A DNA stretch of 30,225 bases from CS1-C013 sp964353745 (GCA_964353745.1 CAYGWD010000014.1:1-30225); one strand, 5' to 3'; numbered from the stretch's first letter, positions 14,750-23,230 are shown. The notes: generated by a model from the sequence alone, not told the origin. A program made the numbers and translations.

Positions 14750-17128
14750 CTAACCGCACTGACCATAGTCGGTACCGTTCTGCACGGCACAGTATTTATA
14801 TGTCGTAGTGTAGCTTCCTGGTGGTTGTACCGTAGGCGAGTCCAGCCAATAAGAAATCCAGCAATTTGAGTTGGCTAGCAGGTTCTGACATATACTACCT
14901 ATTATTGAATAGGTTATGCTTAAGGCAATTGAGCCAGCAGCGACAAGATTGTCTCCTGTGTTAGAGGTTGTGTTTGCTTGATGCGTTACATTTCCTATGC
15001 CTATTATATATGAACCACTTACAAGGTTTCCAGATGCGTCATTGTATAAATCAACATTAACAGTTGTTGAGGAATCTATTGTTATGTTGTAAGCAGTTCC
15101 TCCTCCTGCACCGTTTGTATTGTTTATAGCAGGATTGTCATTTGTGCCTGGATTTATTGTTCCAAACATTATGCCGTTCATTAAAGCTGGCGATATTGAA
15201 ATTGAAATAAAAACTGGAGGCGTTGTTGTTGTATAACTAAATGGACTTGAGCAACTGCTGTTCCAGTTGTTTGATGTGTCGTTAGCGTAAAAGCACCATG
15301 TTATAGTGCAGTTTTCTGTTGAATTTACAACTTCAGTTACATTAGACCAAGTTGAAACTCCAAAAGATGCCCAAGTATCATTTGTTAGAGAACCTGTGCA
15401 ATTGTCGAAACTGAATATATAACCTGATAAGCCAATATCATCACTCCAATTTAGAGAATGCAAAATTGGAGTTCCTGCCGTTGTTGAATTTGTTGAGTTC
15501 AAAGAATAGGTTAACGATGTTGTAACCAAGCTAAAATTTTCAGAAGTGTTCCAATTCTTGTAAGCGGAAGTATCGTTGGCATACTGCTTCCACCATAATG
15601 TTTGAGGGGTTGAATTCACAATAAAAGTCTGGTTGCACCATGTTGTAGTTCCGGACAAAGAACACCAACTTGTTGCATTTACCCATGCAGAACCATTCCA
15701 TAGACTTGTTATTGCTTTGCTTAAACCGACATTATCTGTCCATTTTAAGTTAAATAAAATTGGTGTTCCTGCTAGAGTTGAGTTGGTTGAATTTAAAGAA
15801 TATGTTGGCGGTGTCCTATCACAATCATAAGAACATGTTGATGTACTTTCCCAAGAATCACAAACATTGTTTCCACATAAATCACTACAAGTACCTGAAC
15901 CATTGCAAGCACAAACTTGCTCGCCTATACTATCAGAAGAGCAACCAGTCGTTCCAGTACAACTTGTATAATTATTAGCAGCTTTATTGGGACATGTTCC
16001 TGCCGTGGTTCCTGAACATTCTGTCTGGGTTTGACATACTGTGCATGTTGTACCAGTTGATGAACCTTGTGTTGAAGAAGGGCATTGAGCAGAAGCAATT
16101 TTACAAGCACCTGAACCATCACAAACATGGAGTGCAGCAGAAATATCTAACATATAATAGCATGTGCTTGAAACCCATCCGTAATAATACTTTGTTGCAC
16201 CACCATCACAGTCTAGACCACTACATTCACTATAAGTGTCTGTAGAAGAACCTTGACTTGGACAAGAATATCCTGTTGTCCCTGAACATCCAGTATTAGT
16301 GGTGCATATTCCACAAGTTCCCGCACTGTTACCAGAACCTTGACTTGGACATACAGTTGCAGCAGTGTCACATGCACCAGCATTGTCACAATCTGAATCT
16401 GCAGCATTTGCCCTATAATAGCAGGTTCTTCCGCTAAATGTATAATAATAAGCAGTCGGAGTTTGACAGTTTATAGCTCCGCATTGACCGTATAAATCTT
16501 CAGAACCTGTCTGATAAGAACAAGTAGTTCCGCTTGTAGGACATTTCACACAAGTTCCACTACAATCTGTCTGCGTGCAGGATTCAGCACAACTTGTACT
16601 GGAACAAGCAGTCCCACAACTATAATGCCAATATTTATGCGTGGCGTCAGCACTACCACCATCAGTCGGCATTGTTCCAACGCCTCCAACAGCATTTCCA
16701 TTAGTATTTGAGCAGTGGTTAGAAGGATTTGGTCCACATTCGCATCCAGTTGTATCAACATTATCGCAATCTATATAACTACCTGAACAAGTGTAATCGC
16801 ATCTATTAGTTGTAATAGTGCAACTGCCTGATGTACCAGTGCAATATTTATCAACATCACAAAAGCATGTACCAATCATACCACCAACAGGATTTAAAAC
16901 ACAATTTGCACTGCTTGAAGTTGCTTGACTTCTTGCTGTGCATGTCGTATCGCAGTAGTCACCAATTGATTTACAATAAGCAGAATTACAACTTGCGTAA
17001 TAAGTATTACCGCAATTCCATGTATTGTCACTTAAAGAGCATGTCGCTTCATACCACGTTGTTCTTATGGCTAACACTGGCTGTAGTAAAATCATTGATA
17101 GTAATATGATAATCAATAATTTTTTCAT
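14750..17128 (-). CDS. Large cysteine-rich secreted surface protein
   Basis: A 792-residue protein. Signal peptide 1-20 (…LLQPVLA). Residues 29-440 are cysteine-rich, with two tandem repeats of about 85 residues (213-298 and 299-386) marked by YYY…TCYY…C…GAC…CPS…GTxC-xx-C…GCSGT…CP, and a CGNNVCDSWESTSTCSYDC motif at 418-436 that is common in DPANN surface proteins. Residues 441-537 and 541-637 are two immunoglobulin-like repeats (SLNSTNST-AGTPIL, …WYANDTS type). Residues 643-792 are the domain shared with the next gene. There is no membrane anchor, so it is probably secreted or held by partners. It is translationally coupled (ATGA) to the HTH gene and has the ribosome binding site AAGGTGG. 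Confidence 0.75.
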   Translation of the reverse strand: MKKLLIIILLSMILLQPVLAIRTTWYEATCSLSDNTWNCGNTYYASCNSAYCKSIGDYCDTTCTARSQATSSSANCVLNPVGGMIGTCFCDVDKYCTGTSGSCTITTNRCDYTCSGSYIDCDNVDTTGCECGPNPSNHCSNTNGNAVGGVGTMPTDGGSADATHKYWHYSCGTACSSTSCAESCTQTDCSGTCVKCPTSGTTCSYQTGSEDLYGQCGAINCQTPTAYYYTFSGRTCYYRANAADSDCDNAGACDTAATVCPSQGSGNSAGTCGICTTNTGCSGTTGYSCPSQGSSTDTYSECSGLDCDGGATKYYYGWVSSTCYYMLDISAALHVCDGSGACKIASAQCPSSTQGSSTGTTCTVCQTQTECSGTTAGTCPNKAANNYTSCTGTTGCSSDSIGEQVCACNGSGTCSDLCGNNVCDSWESTSTCSYDCDRTPPTYSLNSTNSTLAGTPILFNLKWTDNVGLSKAITSLWNGSAWVNATSWCSLSGTTTWCNQTFIVNSTPQTLWWKQYANDTSAYKNWNTSENFSLVTTSLTYSLNSTNSTTAGTPILHSLNWSDDIGLSGYIFSFDNCTGSLTNDTWASFGVSTWSNVTEVVNSTENCTITWCFYANDTSNNWNSSCSSPFSYTTTTPPVFISISISPALMNGIMFGTINPGTNDNPAINNTNGAGGGTAYNITIDSSTTVNVDLYNDASGNLVSGSYIIGIGNVTHQANTTSNTGDNLVAAGSIALSITYSIIGSICQNLLANSNCWISYWLDSPTVQPPGSYTTTYKYCAVQNGTDYGQCG
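15971..16492 (-). repeat. Two tandem Cys-rich repeats of about 260 bp
   Basis: Residues 213-298 (16235-16492) and 299-386 (15971-16234) of the 792-residue protein share the order CGxxxC/CSGLDC, KYYYGW/AYYYTFSG, TCYY, a GAC/GAC-K segment, CPS, GTCGIC/TCTVC, GCSGT/ECSGT and CP. A third, shortened unit follows (about 387-417). Boundaries are approximate. Confidence 0.65.
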
Positions 17129-17337
17129 TTATCCACCTTAGAATCTTGAAAATATTTAAGGTAGCAAAGTTTCAAAGTTTTTAGATCTCTTATAGAAATT
17201 TTGTCTTCGCCCTTCAGTTCGTAAATATATTTTGTAACAGTATGTCTATGCATTCCTAATTCTTTAGCTATTTGAGTAAAAGTCAAGCCCTCTGGGTGCT
17301 TGAGCAAAACTTTTATCACTTTCTGTTTAGTTTCCAT
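17125..17337 (-). CDS. Small HTH transcription regulator
   Basis: Seventy residues, essentially one helix-turn-helix: VIKVLLKHPEGLTFTQIAKELGMHRHTVTKYIYEL (recognition helix about residues 31-41), then a wing-like KISIRDLKTLKLCYLKYF. The organisation is that of MarR/ArsR-like or DUF-type archaeal winged-helix proteins without a ligand domain. The stop overlaps the start of the Cys-rich gene (TGA within ATGA), so it is the first gene of the surface operon and is probably a local, perhaps autogenous, regulator. A TTG at 17343 would add two residues; ATG 17337 is preferred. The divergent neighbour is DNA polymerase B, and two direct repeats lie in the shared promoter region. Confidence 0.75.
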   Translation of the reverse strand: METKQKVIKVLLKHPEGLTFTQIAKELGMHRHTVTKYIYELKGEDKISIRDLKTLKLCYLKYFQDSKVDK

Positions 17338-17375
17338 GGACAACGCCGGATATCTACGAGGTATAGGATGCTTTT

Positions 17376-17418
17376 TATGACTTATAAAAATTGTGGTAAA
17401 AGAGAATCTATGACTTAT
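17376..17418. promoter_or_regulatory. Two TATGACTTAT direct repeats between divergent promoters
   Basis: TATGACTTAT occurs at 17376-17385 and 17409-17418, start to start 33 bp, about three helical turns. The first copy overlaps the TATA-like box (CTTATAAA, 17381-17388) serving the HTH gene on the minus strand. This is a candidate binding site for the HTH protein; it could also affect polB. Confidence 0.4.
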
Positions 17419-17470
17419 TGAAGCTCATTTTGGAGAAAGTTTATTTATTTCGTTAGGAATAAGATTAGTT

Positions 17471-19870
17471 ATGAAGCTCTACATTTTGGATGCGGATTAC
17501 ACAGACGAGAATGGGCAATCTGTGATACGATTATTCTGCAAGGACAACAAAGGAAAGACCATAGTTTGTCTAGATTATGGCTTCGAACCCTACTTCTACA
17601 TTTTGTCTAAGGGGGGGAAGGAAAAGGAATTGAAGAAAAGAGCTGAAGCGATAAAATCTGTAAAAGTTAAGAGCGCAGAAATCATAGAAAGAACTTTGTC
17701 TGGAGAAAAGAAAAAGTTCGTGAAAGTTTTCTGTTTCCTATCGACCGACGTCCCGAACGTTAGAGAGATAGTAAAGGGATGGAAGGATGTGGTTGAAGAG
17801 GAATATGAGTATTCGATAAACTTCTACAAGAGATACCTAATCGATAACCAGATAGAGCAATGGATCGATGTCGAGGGCGACGAGATAAAGAGAAAATATA
17901 GGGCAGACAAAGTCATCAAGGTAAAGAAGATAAAGCCTGTTAGTTCTGACAAGACGCCTGAACTGAAATTAATGTCTTTTGATATAGAATCGGTGGACGA
18001 GGCAGGAAAACCGATCATAGTGATGCTCTCGCTCAAGGCAAAGGATTTTGAAAAGGTTTTAACATATAAAAGGGACAAGCATTATGGAAAATATGTTGAA
18101 GTGCTGAAAGATGAAAAGGAATTGCTGGAAAGGTTTGTCGAACTGGTAAAGGAGCAGGACCCTGATATACTTCTAGGTTATAATTCGGATCTTTTTGACA
18201 TGCAAGTGATTCAGCAAAGAGCAGAGGAATTGAAGGTTGACTTGGCAATATCAAGAGACTTTTCAAAGCTGAAGTTCGCTAGAAGGGCTAGGATATCAAC
18301 AGCTAGATTCAAAGGTATTGTCCACGTCGATTTGTTCCAGTTCATAAACAATGTTCTGTCGTCTCAACTACAGACAGAAGTCTTAACATTGGATGCTGTC
18401 TCCGCAGAATTGTTGGGAGACAATAAAATAGAAATAGAATATGAAGAAATAATAGAATCTTGGAGAAAGGGAAGGGACCTTGGCAAACTGGCTGAATATT
18501 GCCTGAAGGATTCTGATTTAACTTTAAGGTTGGGTGAATTCATCCTGCCGCAAATTCATGAACTGGCAGAACTGTCAGGACAATTATTATTCGACACATC
18601 GAGGATGACTTACTCGCAGTTGGTCGAGTGGTATTTATCAAAGAGGGCGTTTGCGATGGACATAATAATACCCAATCAACCCAAATGGGACGAGATACAG
18701 AGGAGAAGGGACTACTCGCCTTACACAGGAGGTTTTGTAAAGGAACCTATCGGAGGCCTGCATGAGGATATAGCTGTCATGGATTTTAGAAGTTTGTATC
18801 CATCGATAATTGCTACCTTTAATATTTCTCCTGAGACGCTGAATTGCATAGACTGCAGGAAAGATGGTTATAAGGTTCCTGAGCATAATTACTGGTTCTG
18901 CAAGAGGAAGAAAGGATTTGTCTCAACTGTCATTAAGGAATTGATAGATAGAAGAGCTATGATAAAGAAGGAGATGAAAGAGAAACCAAATGAATATCAC
19001 AGGCTCAACAACGAACAGCTGGCAGTAAAAACAGTGACGAACGCCACGTACGGTTATTTCGGCTTCGCATCAAGCAAGTGGTATTGTAGACAATGTGCAG
19101 AGTCGTCTGCTGCCTTTGGTAGGTTCTACATCAAGAAAGTTATTGACGAGGCTGAGAAAGAAGGTTTCACTGTAATCTATGGTGACACTGATTCTATGTT
19201 CGTTAAGGCTGAGAGCAATTTGGAAAAGAAGGTGAAATTATTCTTGGAGAAGATGAACAAGACTCTACCCGGTATCATTAAATTAGATTTGCAAGGCATA
19301 TACAAGAGGGGGATATTCATACCAAGGGGTGTTGGACCTGGAACAGCCAAGAAACGTTATGCGTTGATAGATGACAAAGGCGTTCTAACCATTCGCGGCC
19401 TTGAGAAAGTTAGAAGGGACTGGAGCAATGTTGCGAAGGATACGCAGGAAATGGTTTTGAAATTGATACTGGAAAGAAAAGATGTCAAAGGCGCGGTAAA
19501 ATATGTGAAATACGTTATAAAGCAATTGAACGATGGAAAGATTCCTCTTAAGGACTTGATAATCATAGAGCAGTTAACCAAACCTTTGTTAGAATACAAG
19601 GCAATAGGACCGCATGTTGTCGCTGCGAGAAAAATCAAGGAGAGGGGCAGGCCAATCGGCGAGGGAATGCTAATATTATTTGTTATAACCAAAGGCAAAG
19701 GATCTATCTCTGAAAGGGCAGAACCTTTTGAAGATGTTGATATAAAAGATGTTGACAATGATTACTATATCGGTCATCAGATAGTTCCTGCTGCTTTGCG
19801 TGTATTAACAGTGTTAGGCGTGACGGAAGAAGAATTGCTCGGCGAAAGTTTAAAGAGCTTTTTGAAATAA
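17471..19870 (+). CDS. polB: Family B DNA polymerase with proofreading
   Basis: Replicative or repair DNA polymerase of 799 residues, matching the single-chain archaeal PolB length of about 770-800. The N-terminal domain begins MKLYILDADY and contains FEPYFYI, like the uracil-sensing domain of archaeal enzymes. Proofreading motifs are intact: Exo I FDIES (Asp171, Glu173), Exo II GYNSDLFD (Asn238, Asp243), Exo III YCLKD (Tyr343, Asp347). Polymerase motifs are A DFRSLYPSI (Asp438), B KTVTNATYGYFG (about 520-531) and C YGDTDS (Asp572, Asp574). No intein interrupts it. A TATA-like TTTATTTATTT at 17441-17451 gives a near-leaderless mRNA. It is followed 24 bp later by a HAD phosphatase gene on the same strand. 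Confidence 0.96.
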   Translation: MKLYILDADYTDENGQSVIRLFCKDNKGKTIVCLDYGFEPYFYILSKGGKEKELKKRAEAIKSVKVKSAEIIERTLSGEKKKFVKVFCFLSTDVPNVREIVKGWKDVVEEEYEYSINFYKRYLIDNQIEQWIDVEGDEIKRKYRADKVIKVKKIKPVSSDKTPELKLMSFDIESVDEAGKPIIVMLSLKAKDFEKVLTYKRDKHYGKYVEVLKDEKELLERFVELVKEQDPDILLGYNSDLFDMQVIQQRAEELKVDLAISRDFSKLKFARRARISTARFKGIVHVDLFQFINNVLSSQLQTEVLTLDAVSAELLGDNKIEIEYEEIIESWRKGRDLGKLAEYCLKDSDLTLRLGEFILPQIHELAELSGQLLFDTSRMTYSQLVEWYLSKRAFAMDIIIPNQPKWDEIQRRRDYSPYTGGFVKEPIGGLHEDIAVMDFRSLYPSIIATFNISPETLNCIDCRKDGYKVPEHNYWFCKRKKGFVSTVIKELIDRRAMIKKEMKEKPNEYHRLNNEQLAVKTVTNATYGYFGFASSKWYCRQCAESSAAFGRFYIKKVIDEAEKEGFTVIYGDTDSMFVKAESNLEKKVKLFLEKMNKTLPGIIKLDLQGIYKRGIFIPRGVGPGTAKKRYALIDDKGVLTIRGLEKVRRDWSNVAKDTQEMVLKLILERKDVKGAVKYVKYVIKQLNDGKIPLKDLIIIEQLTKPLLEYKAIGPHVVAARKIKERGRPIGEGMLILFVITKGKGSISERAEPFEDVDIKDVDNDYYIGHQIVPAALRVLTVLGVTEEELLGESLKSFLK

Positions 19871-19894
19871 TGATTTTATACCAAAGGAATTCCA

Positions 19895-20506
19895 ATGATA
19901 AAGGCAGTTATTTTTGATGTTGATGGCGTTTTGATAGACAACACACAAGTTTACATCAAGGCCTACAAGGAGACTGGAAAGAAGTTGGGGCTAAAGATAC
20001 CTTCTGATGATGAGATTAGGAAGTGCTTTGGCTTGATATGGGAGGATATTCTAGCCAGACTTTATGGAAGAGCGGATGAAAGCATCAAAAAAACATATTT
20101 GAAACTTTGCAAGAGTCTTGACCATGAAATAAAAATAATGGACGACGCGGAATACGTACTCAAAAGAATAAAACTAAGAAAGGCTATTGCAGCATCCAAA
20201 TCAAAACCAACCCTAGAAAAGAAACTAGGAAATTTGACAAGATTTTTTGAAGTCATAATAACAAGAGAGGACACTGAAAAGCACAAGCCTGATCCTGAAC
20301 CGATATTATTTGCTTGCAAAAAGTTAGGGATAAAGCCTGAAGAGGCTGTTTATGTTGGTGACGCCCTATTTGACTTTCAAGCTGCAAGAAATGCTGGAAC
20401 TAATTTTATAGGTTTTGTGAGTGGTGCTGTATCAGAAAAGGATTTTAAAGCATTGAATGTTAAAGCTATTACCTCATTAAAAGAATTGTTAAGAGAATCC
20501 CAATGA
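19895..20506 (+). CDS. HAD-superfamily phosphatase, phosphoglycolate phosphatase-like
   Basis: A 203-residue cytoplasmic haloacid dehalogenase-type hydrolase. Motif I is FDVDGV (nucleophile Asp8, acid Asp10); a helical cap follows (about 15-85); motif II is AASKS; motif III is KHKPDPEP (the usual KPxP); motif IV is VYVGDALFD. This is the phosphoglycolate phosphatase/beta-phosphoglucomutase subgroup. Substrate cannot be assigned: 2-phosphoglycolate from DNA repair, or a sugar phosphate, are the usual options. The stop overlaps the DUF192 start by 4 bp, so the two are translationally coupled and probably belong to the polB transcript. Confidence 0.85.
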   Translation: MIKAVIFDVDGVLIDNTQVYIKAYKETGKKLGLKIPSDDEIRKCFGLIWEDILARLYGRADESIKKTYLKLCKSLDHEIKIMDDAEYVLKRIKLRKAIAASKSKPTLEKKLGNLTRFFEVIITREDTEKHKPDPEPILFACKKLGIKPEEAVYVGDALFDFQAARNAGTNFIGFVSGAVSEKDFKALNVKAITSLKELLRESQ

Positions 20507-20835
20507 AGATTAAACACAAAAATTCAACAATAGAAGCTGACGTCGCAGACACATTCTATAAACGTTTGATGGGTCTGAGCCTTTCAGAAAAGAAGAACAT
20601 GTTCTTTACAATGCCTTATGAGTATAGATGGTCATTATGGATGTTTCTAGTGAATTATCCGATAAAGATGATTTTCATTGACAAGAATAAAACTGTAATA
20701 GACATCAAGGAAGGGAAGCCGATAACCTCTAATCCTGACACGTGGAAGACTTACTCGCCTAGCAAACCTTGCAAGTACATTCTAGAAACTCCGTTTTATC
20801 TGAAAATAAAAGTCGGGGACAAACTAGAATTTTAA
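20503..20835 (+). CDS. DUF192 family protein
   Basis: A 110-residue DUF192 protein. The family pattern is clear: VADTFYKRLMGLS, the MFFTMP strand, WMFLVNYPIKMIFID, then TYSPSKPCKYILET and a final KVGDKLEF. Most bacterial and archaeal DUF192 proteins are exported or membrane-tethered small beta domains of unknown role; this one has no signal peptide and would be cytoplasmic. Start ATG 20503 lies inside the end of the HAD gene. Function unknown. Confidence 0.85.
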   Translation: MKIKHKNSTIEADVADTFYKRLMGLSLSEKKNMFFTMPYEYRWSLWMFLVNYPIKMIFIDKNKTVIDIKEGKPITSNPDTWKTYSPSKPCKYILETPFYLKIKVGDKLEF

Positions 20836-20991
20836 AAGTATAAAAAGAACTAATTATCGAAATATCTAACGTATTTTTTGAACAAACAAATCGTAAAACT
20901 TCATCGTTTTCACCGAATAATGCTATTATCTAATTATTTGTAGTTATCTTTAAAATATTGGATTTTTGATAGTTACCTATAATAGATTTAG

Positions 20992-21276
20992 TTATGGATG
21001 AGAACTAGGTGATTTTTGTTCTTCTAACAATATCTCAGAAACTTTTTTGCCTTTTTCTGTAAGAGTAAATTGCTTTGCTGAAGAATTATAATCTATCAGA
21101 CCTTCATCCTTGAGTTGACCTAATAAAGTATCAACGTGCTGATGATGTTCATTATCATACACAGGAGTACCAAATCCCCTATCCCACTTTTCTCTTTCAT
21201 CAATTATTCGTTCTCTTGTAGTGGGGATGGGAAGTTTCTCTTGTTTGGCAATATATTTCAAAAGTCCTAAACTCAT
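20992..21276 (-). CDS. Winged-helix-like protein, unknown
   Basis: A 94-residue protein. The second half (HVDTLLGQLKDEGLIDYNSSAKQFTLTEKGKKVSEIL) has the exact pattern of a winged helix: recognition helix, EGLIDY hairpin, then TLTEKGKKV. It therefore resembles PadR/MarR-like regulators, although the first part (IPIPTTRERIIDEREKWDRGFGTPVYDNEHHQ) is not typical and includes a His-rich DNEHHQH. ATG 21276 was chosen over a TTG at 21291. A TATA-like GTTTAAAAAG about 35 bp upstream gives it its own promoter. No family name is assigned. Confidence 0.6.
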   Translation of the reverse strand: MSLGLLKYIAKQEKLPIPTTRERIIDEREKWDRGFGTPVYDNEHHQHVDTLLGQLKDEGLIDYNSSAKQFTLTEKGKKVSEILLEEQKSPSSHP

Positions 21277-21411
21277 TTTATTCACTAACAAATAATATCA
21301 CAGAAAACTTTTTAAACCTATCAATCATGCACCACTTTTAAATGTCTGTAATAATAGGAAACGCTTTCAAGAAAGCTTAAATGTTTTACCAAAAAACATA
21401 TATATATATTT

Positions 21412-22032
21412 CTAGGATTTAGAAATACTTTCAGTCAATCTTTCATGTATTCTGTCCCATTTTTCTGTAGGAATTTCTATTTTCTTGTTGCTTTTTGCAG
21501 TCATTTTTACCAATTCTCTAAATTCTTTTACATCTTTAACTTTGTCTACTTCTTCTATAAATTTAGTATAAAGCTCTACTTCTTTAGGCGGGTCTGTACC
21601 AACAGAACAATTTTCTGATGGTTTGAGAACATATCCTTGCATGTCCCCTACCCAATCTCTAGCTAAACCTTTTGATACAGCTTTTTGTATTCTTAGTAAC
21701 AAGTCTCCAGGCATATCCGGATGAACTGCGATAAAATTATCACCAGTACCATACTTGGACCTATGAACTTTTACATCTCGACCTTCGACCAGATATACTG
21801 CATCATGTTCATTCAAACCTGATTCACCTTGGCATTCTCTTCTCACAACGTTTACTTTTAAGCCTTCCTTTCTTGCAAATTTCAAGAACTCTCTGCCACT
21901 CATCATGTTAGTGTATCCTTTTGGGAATAAATTAACAAGTTCAATGGGAACATATCCTTCCGAAATGCTTTCAAGCTGTGTAGCGTAATCAAATAAAAAA
22001 CCAGCTAATTTAGAAACATCACCTTTTGCCAT
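21412..22032 (-). CDS. Uncharacterised 206-residue protein
   Basis: I do not recognise the family. Residues 1-60 are helical (SKLAGFLFDYATQLESISEGY, SGREFLKFARKEGL); residues 60-125 look alpha/beta, with NVVRRECQGESG, DAVYLVEGRDVKVHRSKYG and DNFIAVHPDMPGDLLLRIQKAV; residues 150-206 are charged helices (FIEEVDKVKDVKEFRELVKM). There is no signal peptide or membrane helix, so it should be cytoplasmic. A TTTAAATTTTTAA box about 30 bp before the ATG gives a leaderless promoter. It is a single-gene unit between other minus-strand genes. Confidence 0.6.
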   Translation of the reverse strand: MAKGDVSKLAGFLFDYATQLESISEGYVPIELVNLFPKGYTNMMSGREFLKFARKEGLKVNVVRRECQGESGLNEHDAVYLVEGRDVKVHRSKYGTGDNFIAVHPDMPGDLLLRIQKAVSKGLARDWVGDMQGYVLKPSENCSVGTDPPKEVELYTKFIEEVDKVKDVKEFRELVKMTAKSNKKIEIPTEKWDRIHERLTESISKS

Positions 22033-22100
22033 GAATATTTATGGTGTGATTAAAAATTTAAAGTTGAATTGATATGCGCCACATTTATATGTTAAAGAAA

Positions 22101-22113
22101 GGGACTATTTCCC
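22101..22113 (-). terminator. Weak hairpin with T-rich tail
   Basis: Read on the minus strand, GGGA-AATAG-TCCC is followed by TTTCTTT. It lies about 80 bp past the stop of the Cys-rich small gene and could end that transcript. The stem is only 4 bp. Confidence 0.25.
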
Positions 22114-22190
22114 GGGATAGATGTGACAAACTACCAAGGGAGAATTATTCGTTCAAACCGATGAAAATCATAAAATTTCATGTTCATTGA

Positions 22191-22334
22191 TTACCTTAAG
22201 CAGGCCGGATACTCTCGGTTGTTCTTGTGGTACCTTATGCACAGACAGCAGACCCCGTGCCTTTCGCAGTTTGTGTTGTCGCAGGGACATGCTTCCTCGT
22301 TTATTTTTTTATTCAAACATTTTTCTCTCATCAT
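22191..22334 (-). CDS. 47-residue cysteine-rich (metal-binding) protein
   Basis: A tiny gene. Its ATG (22334-22332) overlaps the stop of the amidohydrolase gene as ATGA, and AAGGTG just upstream serves as a ribosome binding site. The 47 residues contain CPCDNTNC, ERHGVCCLCIRYH and a final YPACLR, giving nine cysteines if Cys6 is counted. This C-x-C…C-x2-H-G-x-C-C-x-C…H…P-x-C pattern is seen in a family of small bacterial and archaeal proteins (DUF6485-like; name from memory). It probably binds zinc or another metal. Coupling to the amidohydrolase suggests a functional link, perhaps metal supply, but that is inference. Confidence 0.7.
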   Translation of the reverse strand: MMREKCLNKKINEEACPCDNTNCERHGVCCLCIRYHKNNREYPACLR

Positions 22335-23188
22335 GACTGCACCTTAAACAATTTGGCCGCATTCTCAAAAAATATTTTATCAAGCTCTTTCCTGCCAAGG
22401 TTTAATTTTCTTATGAAATTTATATAGAAATCATAGCTAACAAGAGGATAGTCTGTACCGAACATTAATTTATTGATTATCAAATCTTCATAATTTATGC
22501 CTTCTACTATTGCTCTTAACCTGTCCTTACAATATTGCTTATAATTCACATTTTCCTTTTCTATTACAAAACCTGACAAATCAGCATAAACGTTCTCGTT
22601 TTTATACATTATCTCTACAGCATCCAATATCCATGGGTTTCCTAGATGGCACATAACAAATTTTACATTTGGAAAGGAAACCGCCACGTCATCAATATGC
22701 AAAGGGTGCGCGTATTTTAATCTACTTCCTGTTGTCCAAGTGTCTCCTGTATGGAACAGGATTGGTATCTTGTTTCTTTGAGCAAGTTCGTAAATTGGGT
22801 AGCATTCTTTTTGGTCTGGATAAAAGAACACATAACCTGGAAACATTTTAATTGCGCTAAAATTTCCCTTTTTAATATCATCTTCTAATCCAGTGATATC
22901 TTCATCTGTAAAATCCAGAGGATTTATGGCACATGCTCCTAAAAACTTTTCCTTGTTTTCCAGAACAAGTTTCCTTATTTTATCGTTGCAAAAAGCAGAT
23001 GTTGTTTTTTCGTTTTCAAAATCATGAGTTTCCAAAGATATGCCAATAGCCTTTACTATGTTATGTTTCTTGAATTCTTTAAGAAGTTCTTCTAAACTGA
23101 AGTTTATTTTCGCATCGTTTGCACTCCTGATTAGAGACTTGACTTCAAAAATGGGATGCATATGGACGTCTATGATTTTCTGCTTCAT
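22331..23188 (-). CDS. Amidohydrolase-superfamily metal-dependent hydrolase
   Basis: A 285-residue TIM-barrel hydrolase of the Amidohydro_2 group. Ligand residues are in order: HxH in IDVHMHP (His9, His11), Lys114 in SAIKMFPG, His146 in LFHTGDT, His181 in CHLG and Asp246 in FGTDYP. The group includes decarboxylases and lactonases acting on small carboxylated rings or amides; the substrate is not evident here. The last codons overlap the start of the small Cys-rich gene. It is divergent from methionine aminopeptidase, with only 42 bp between the starts, so the two share a compact promoter region. Confidence 0.85.
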   Translation of the reverse strand: MKQKIIDVHMHPIFEVKSLIRSANDAKINFSLEELLKEFKKHNIVKAIGISLETHDFENEKTTSAFCNDKIRKLVLENKEKFLGACAINPLDFTDEDITGLEDDIKKGNFSAIKMFPGYVFFYPDQKECYPIYELAQRNKIPILFHTGDTWTTGSRLKYAHPLHIDDVAVSFPNVKFVMCHLGNPWILDAVEIMYKNENVYADLSGFVIEKENVNYKQYCKDRLRAIVEGINYEDLIINKLMFGTDYPLVSYDFYINFIRKLNLGRKELDKIFFENAAKLFKVQS

Positions 23189-23230
23189 TTATCTCTTGTT
23201 TATAAATATTGATTTTCAAATAAAAAGATT

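Noticed and set aside
15760..17109. Several frames in other phases inside the Cys-rich gene
   Set aside because: They are made of low-complexity codons (His/Tyr/Asn-rich or Val/Leu/Gln-rich) produced by the repetitive Cys/Thr/Ser coding of the true gene.
17471..19870. Intein in DNA polymerase B
   Set aside because: All exonuclease and polymerase motifs run at normal spacing in 799 residues, leaving no room for an intein.
21363..21410. GCTTTC-GAAAGC palindrome and an alternating AT run
   Set aside because: The palindrome has a 2-base loop and the AT run is low complexity; no gene-related placement supports a function.
22081..22190. Possible tRNA, with a GTTCAAACC-like T loop
   Set aside because: No acceptor stem, D arm or anticodon arm can be paired around it.
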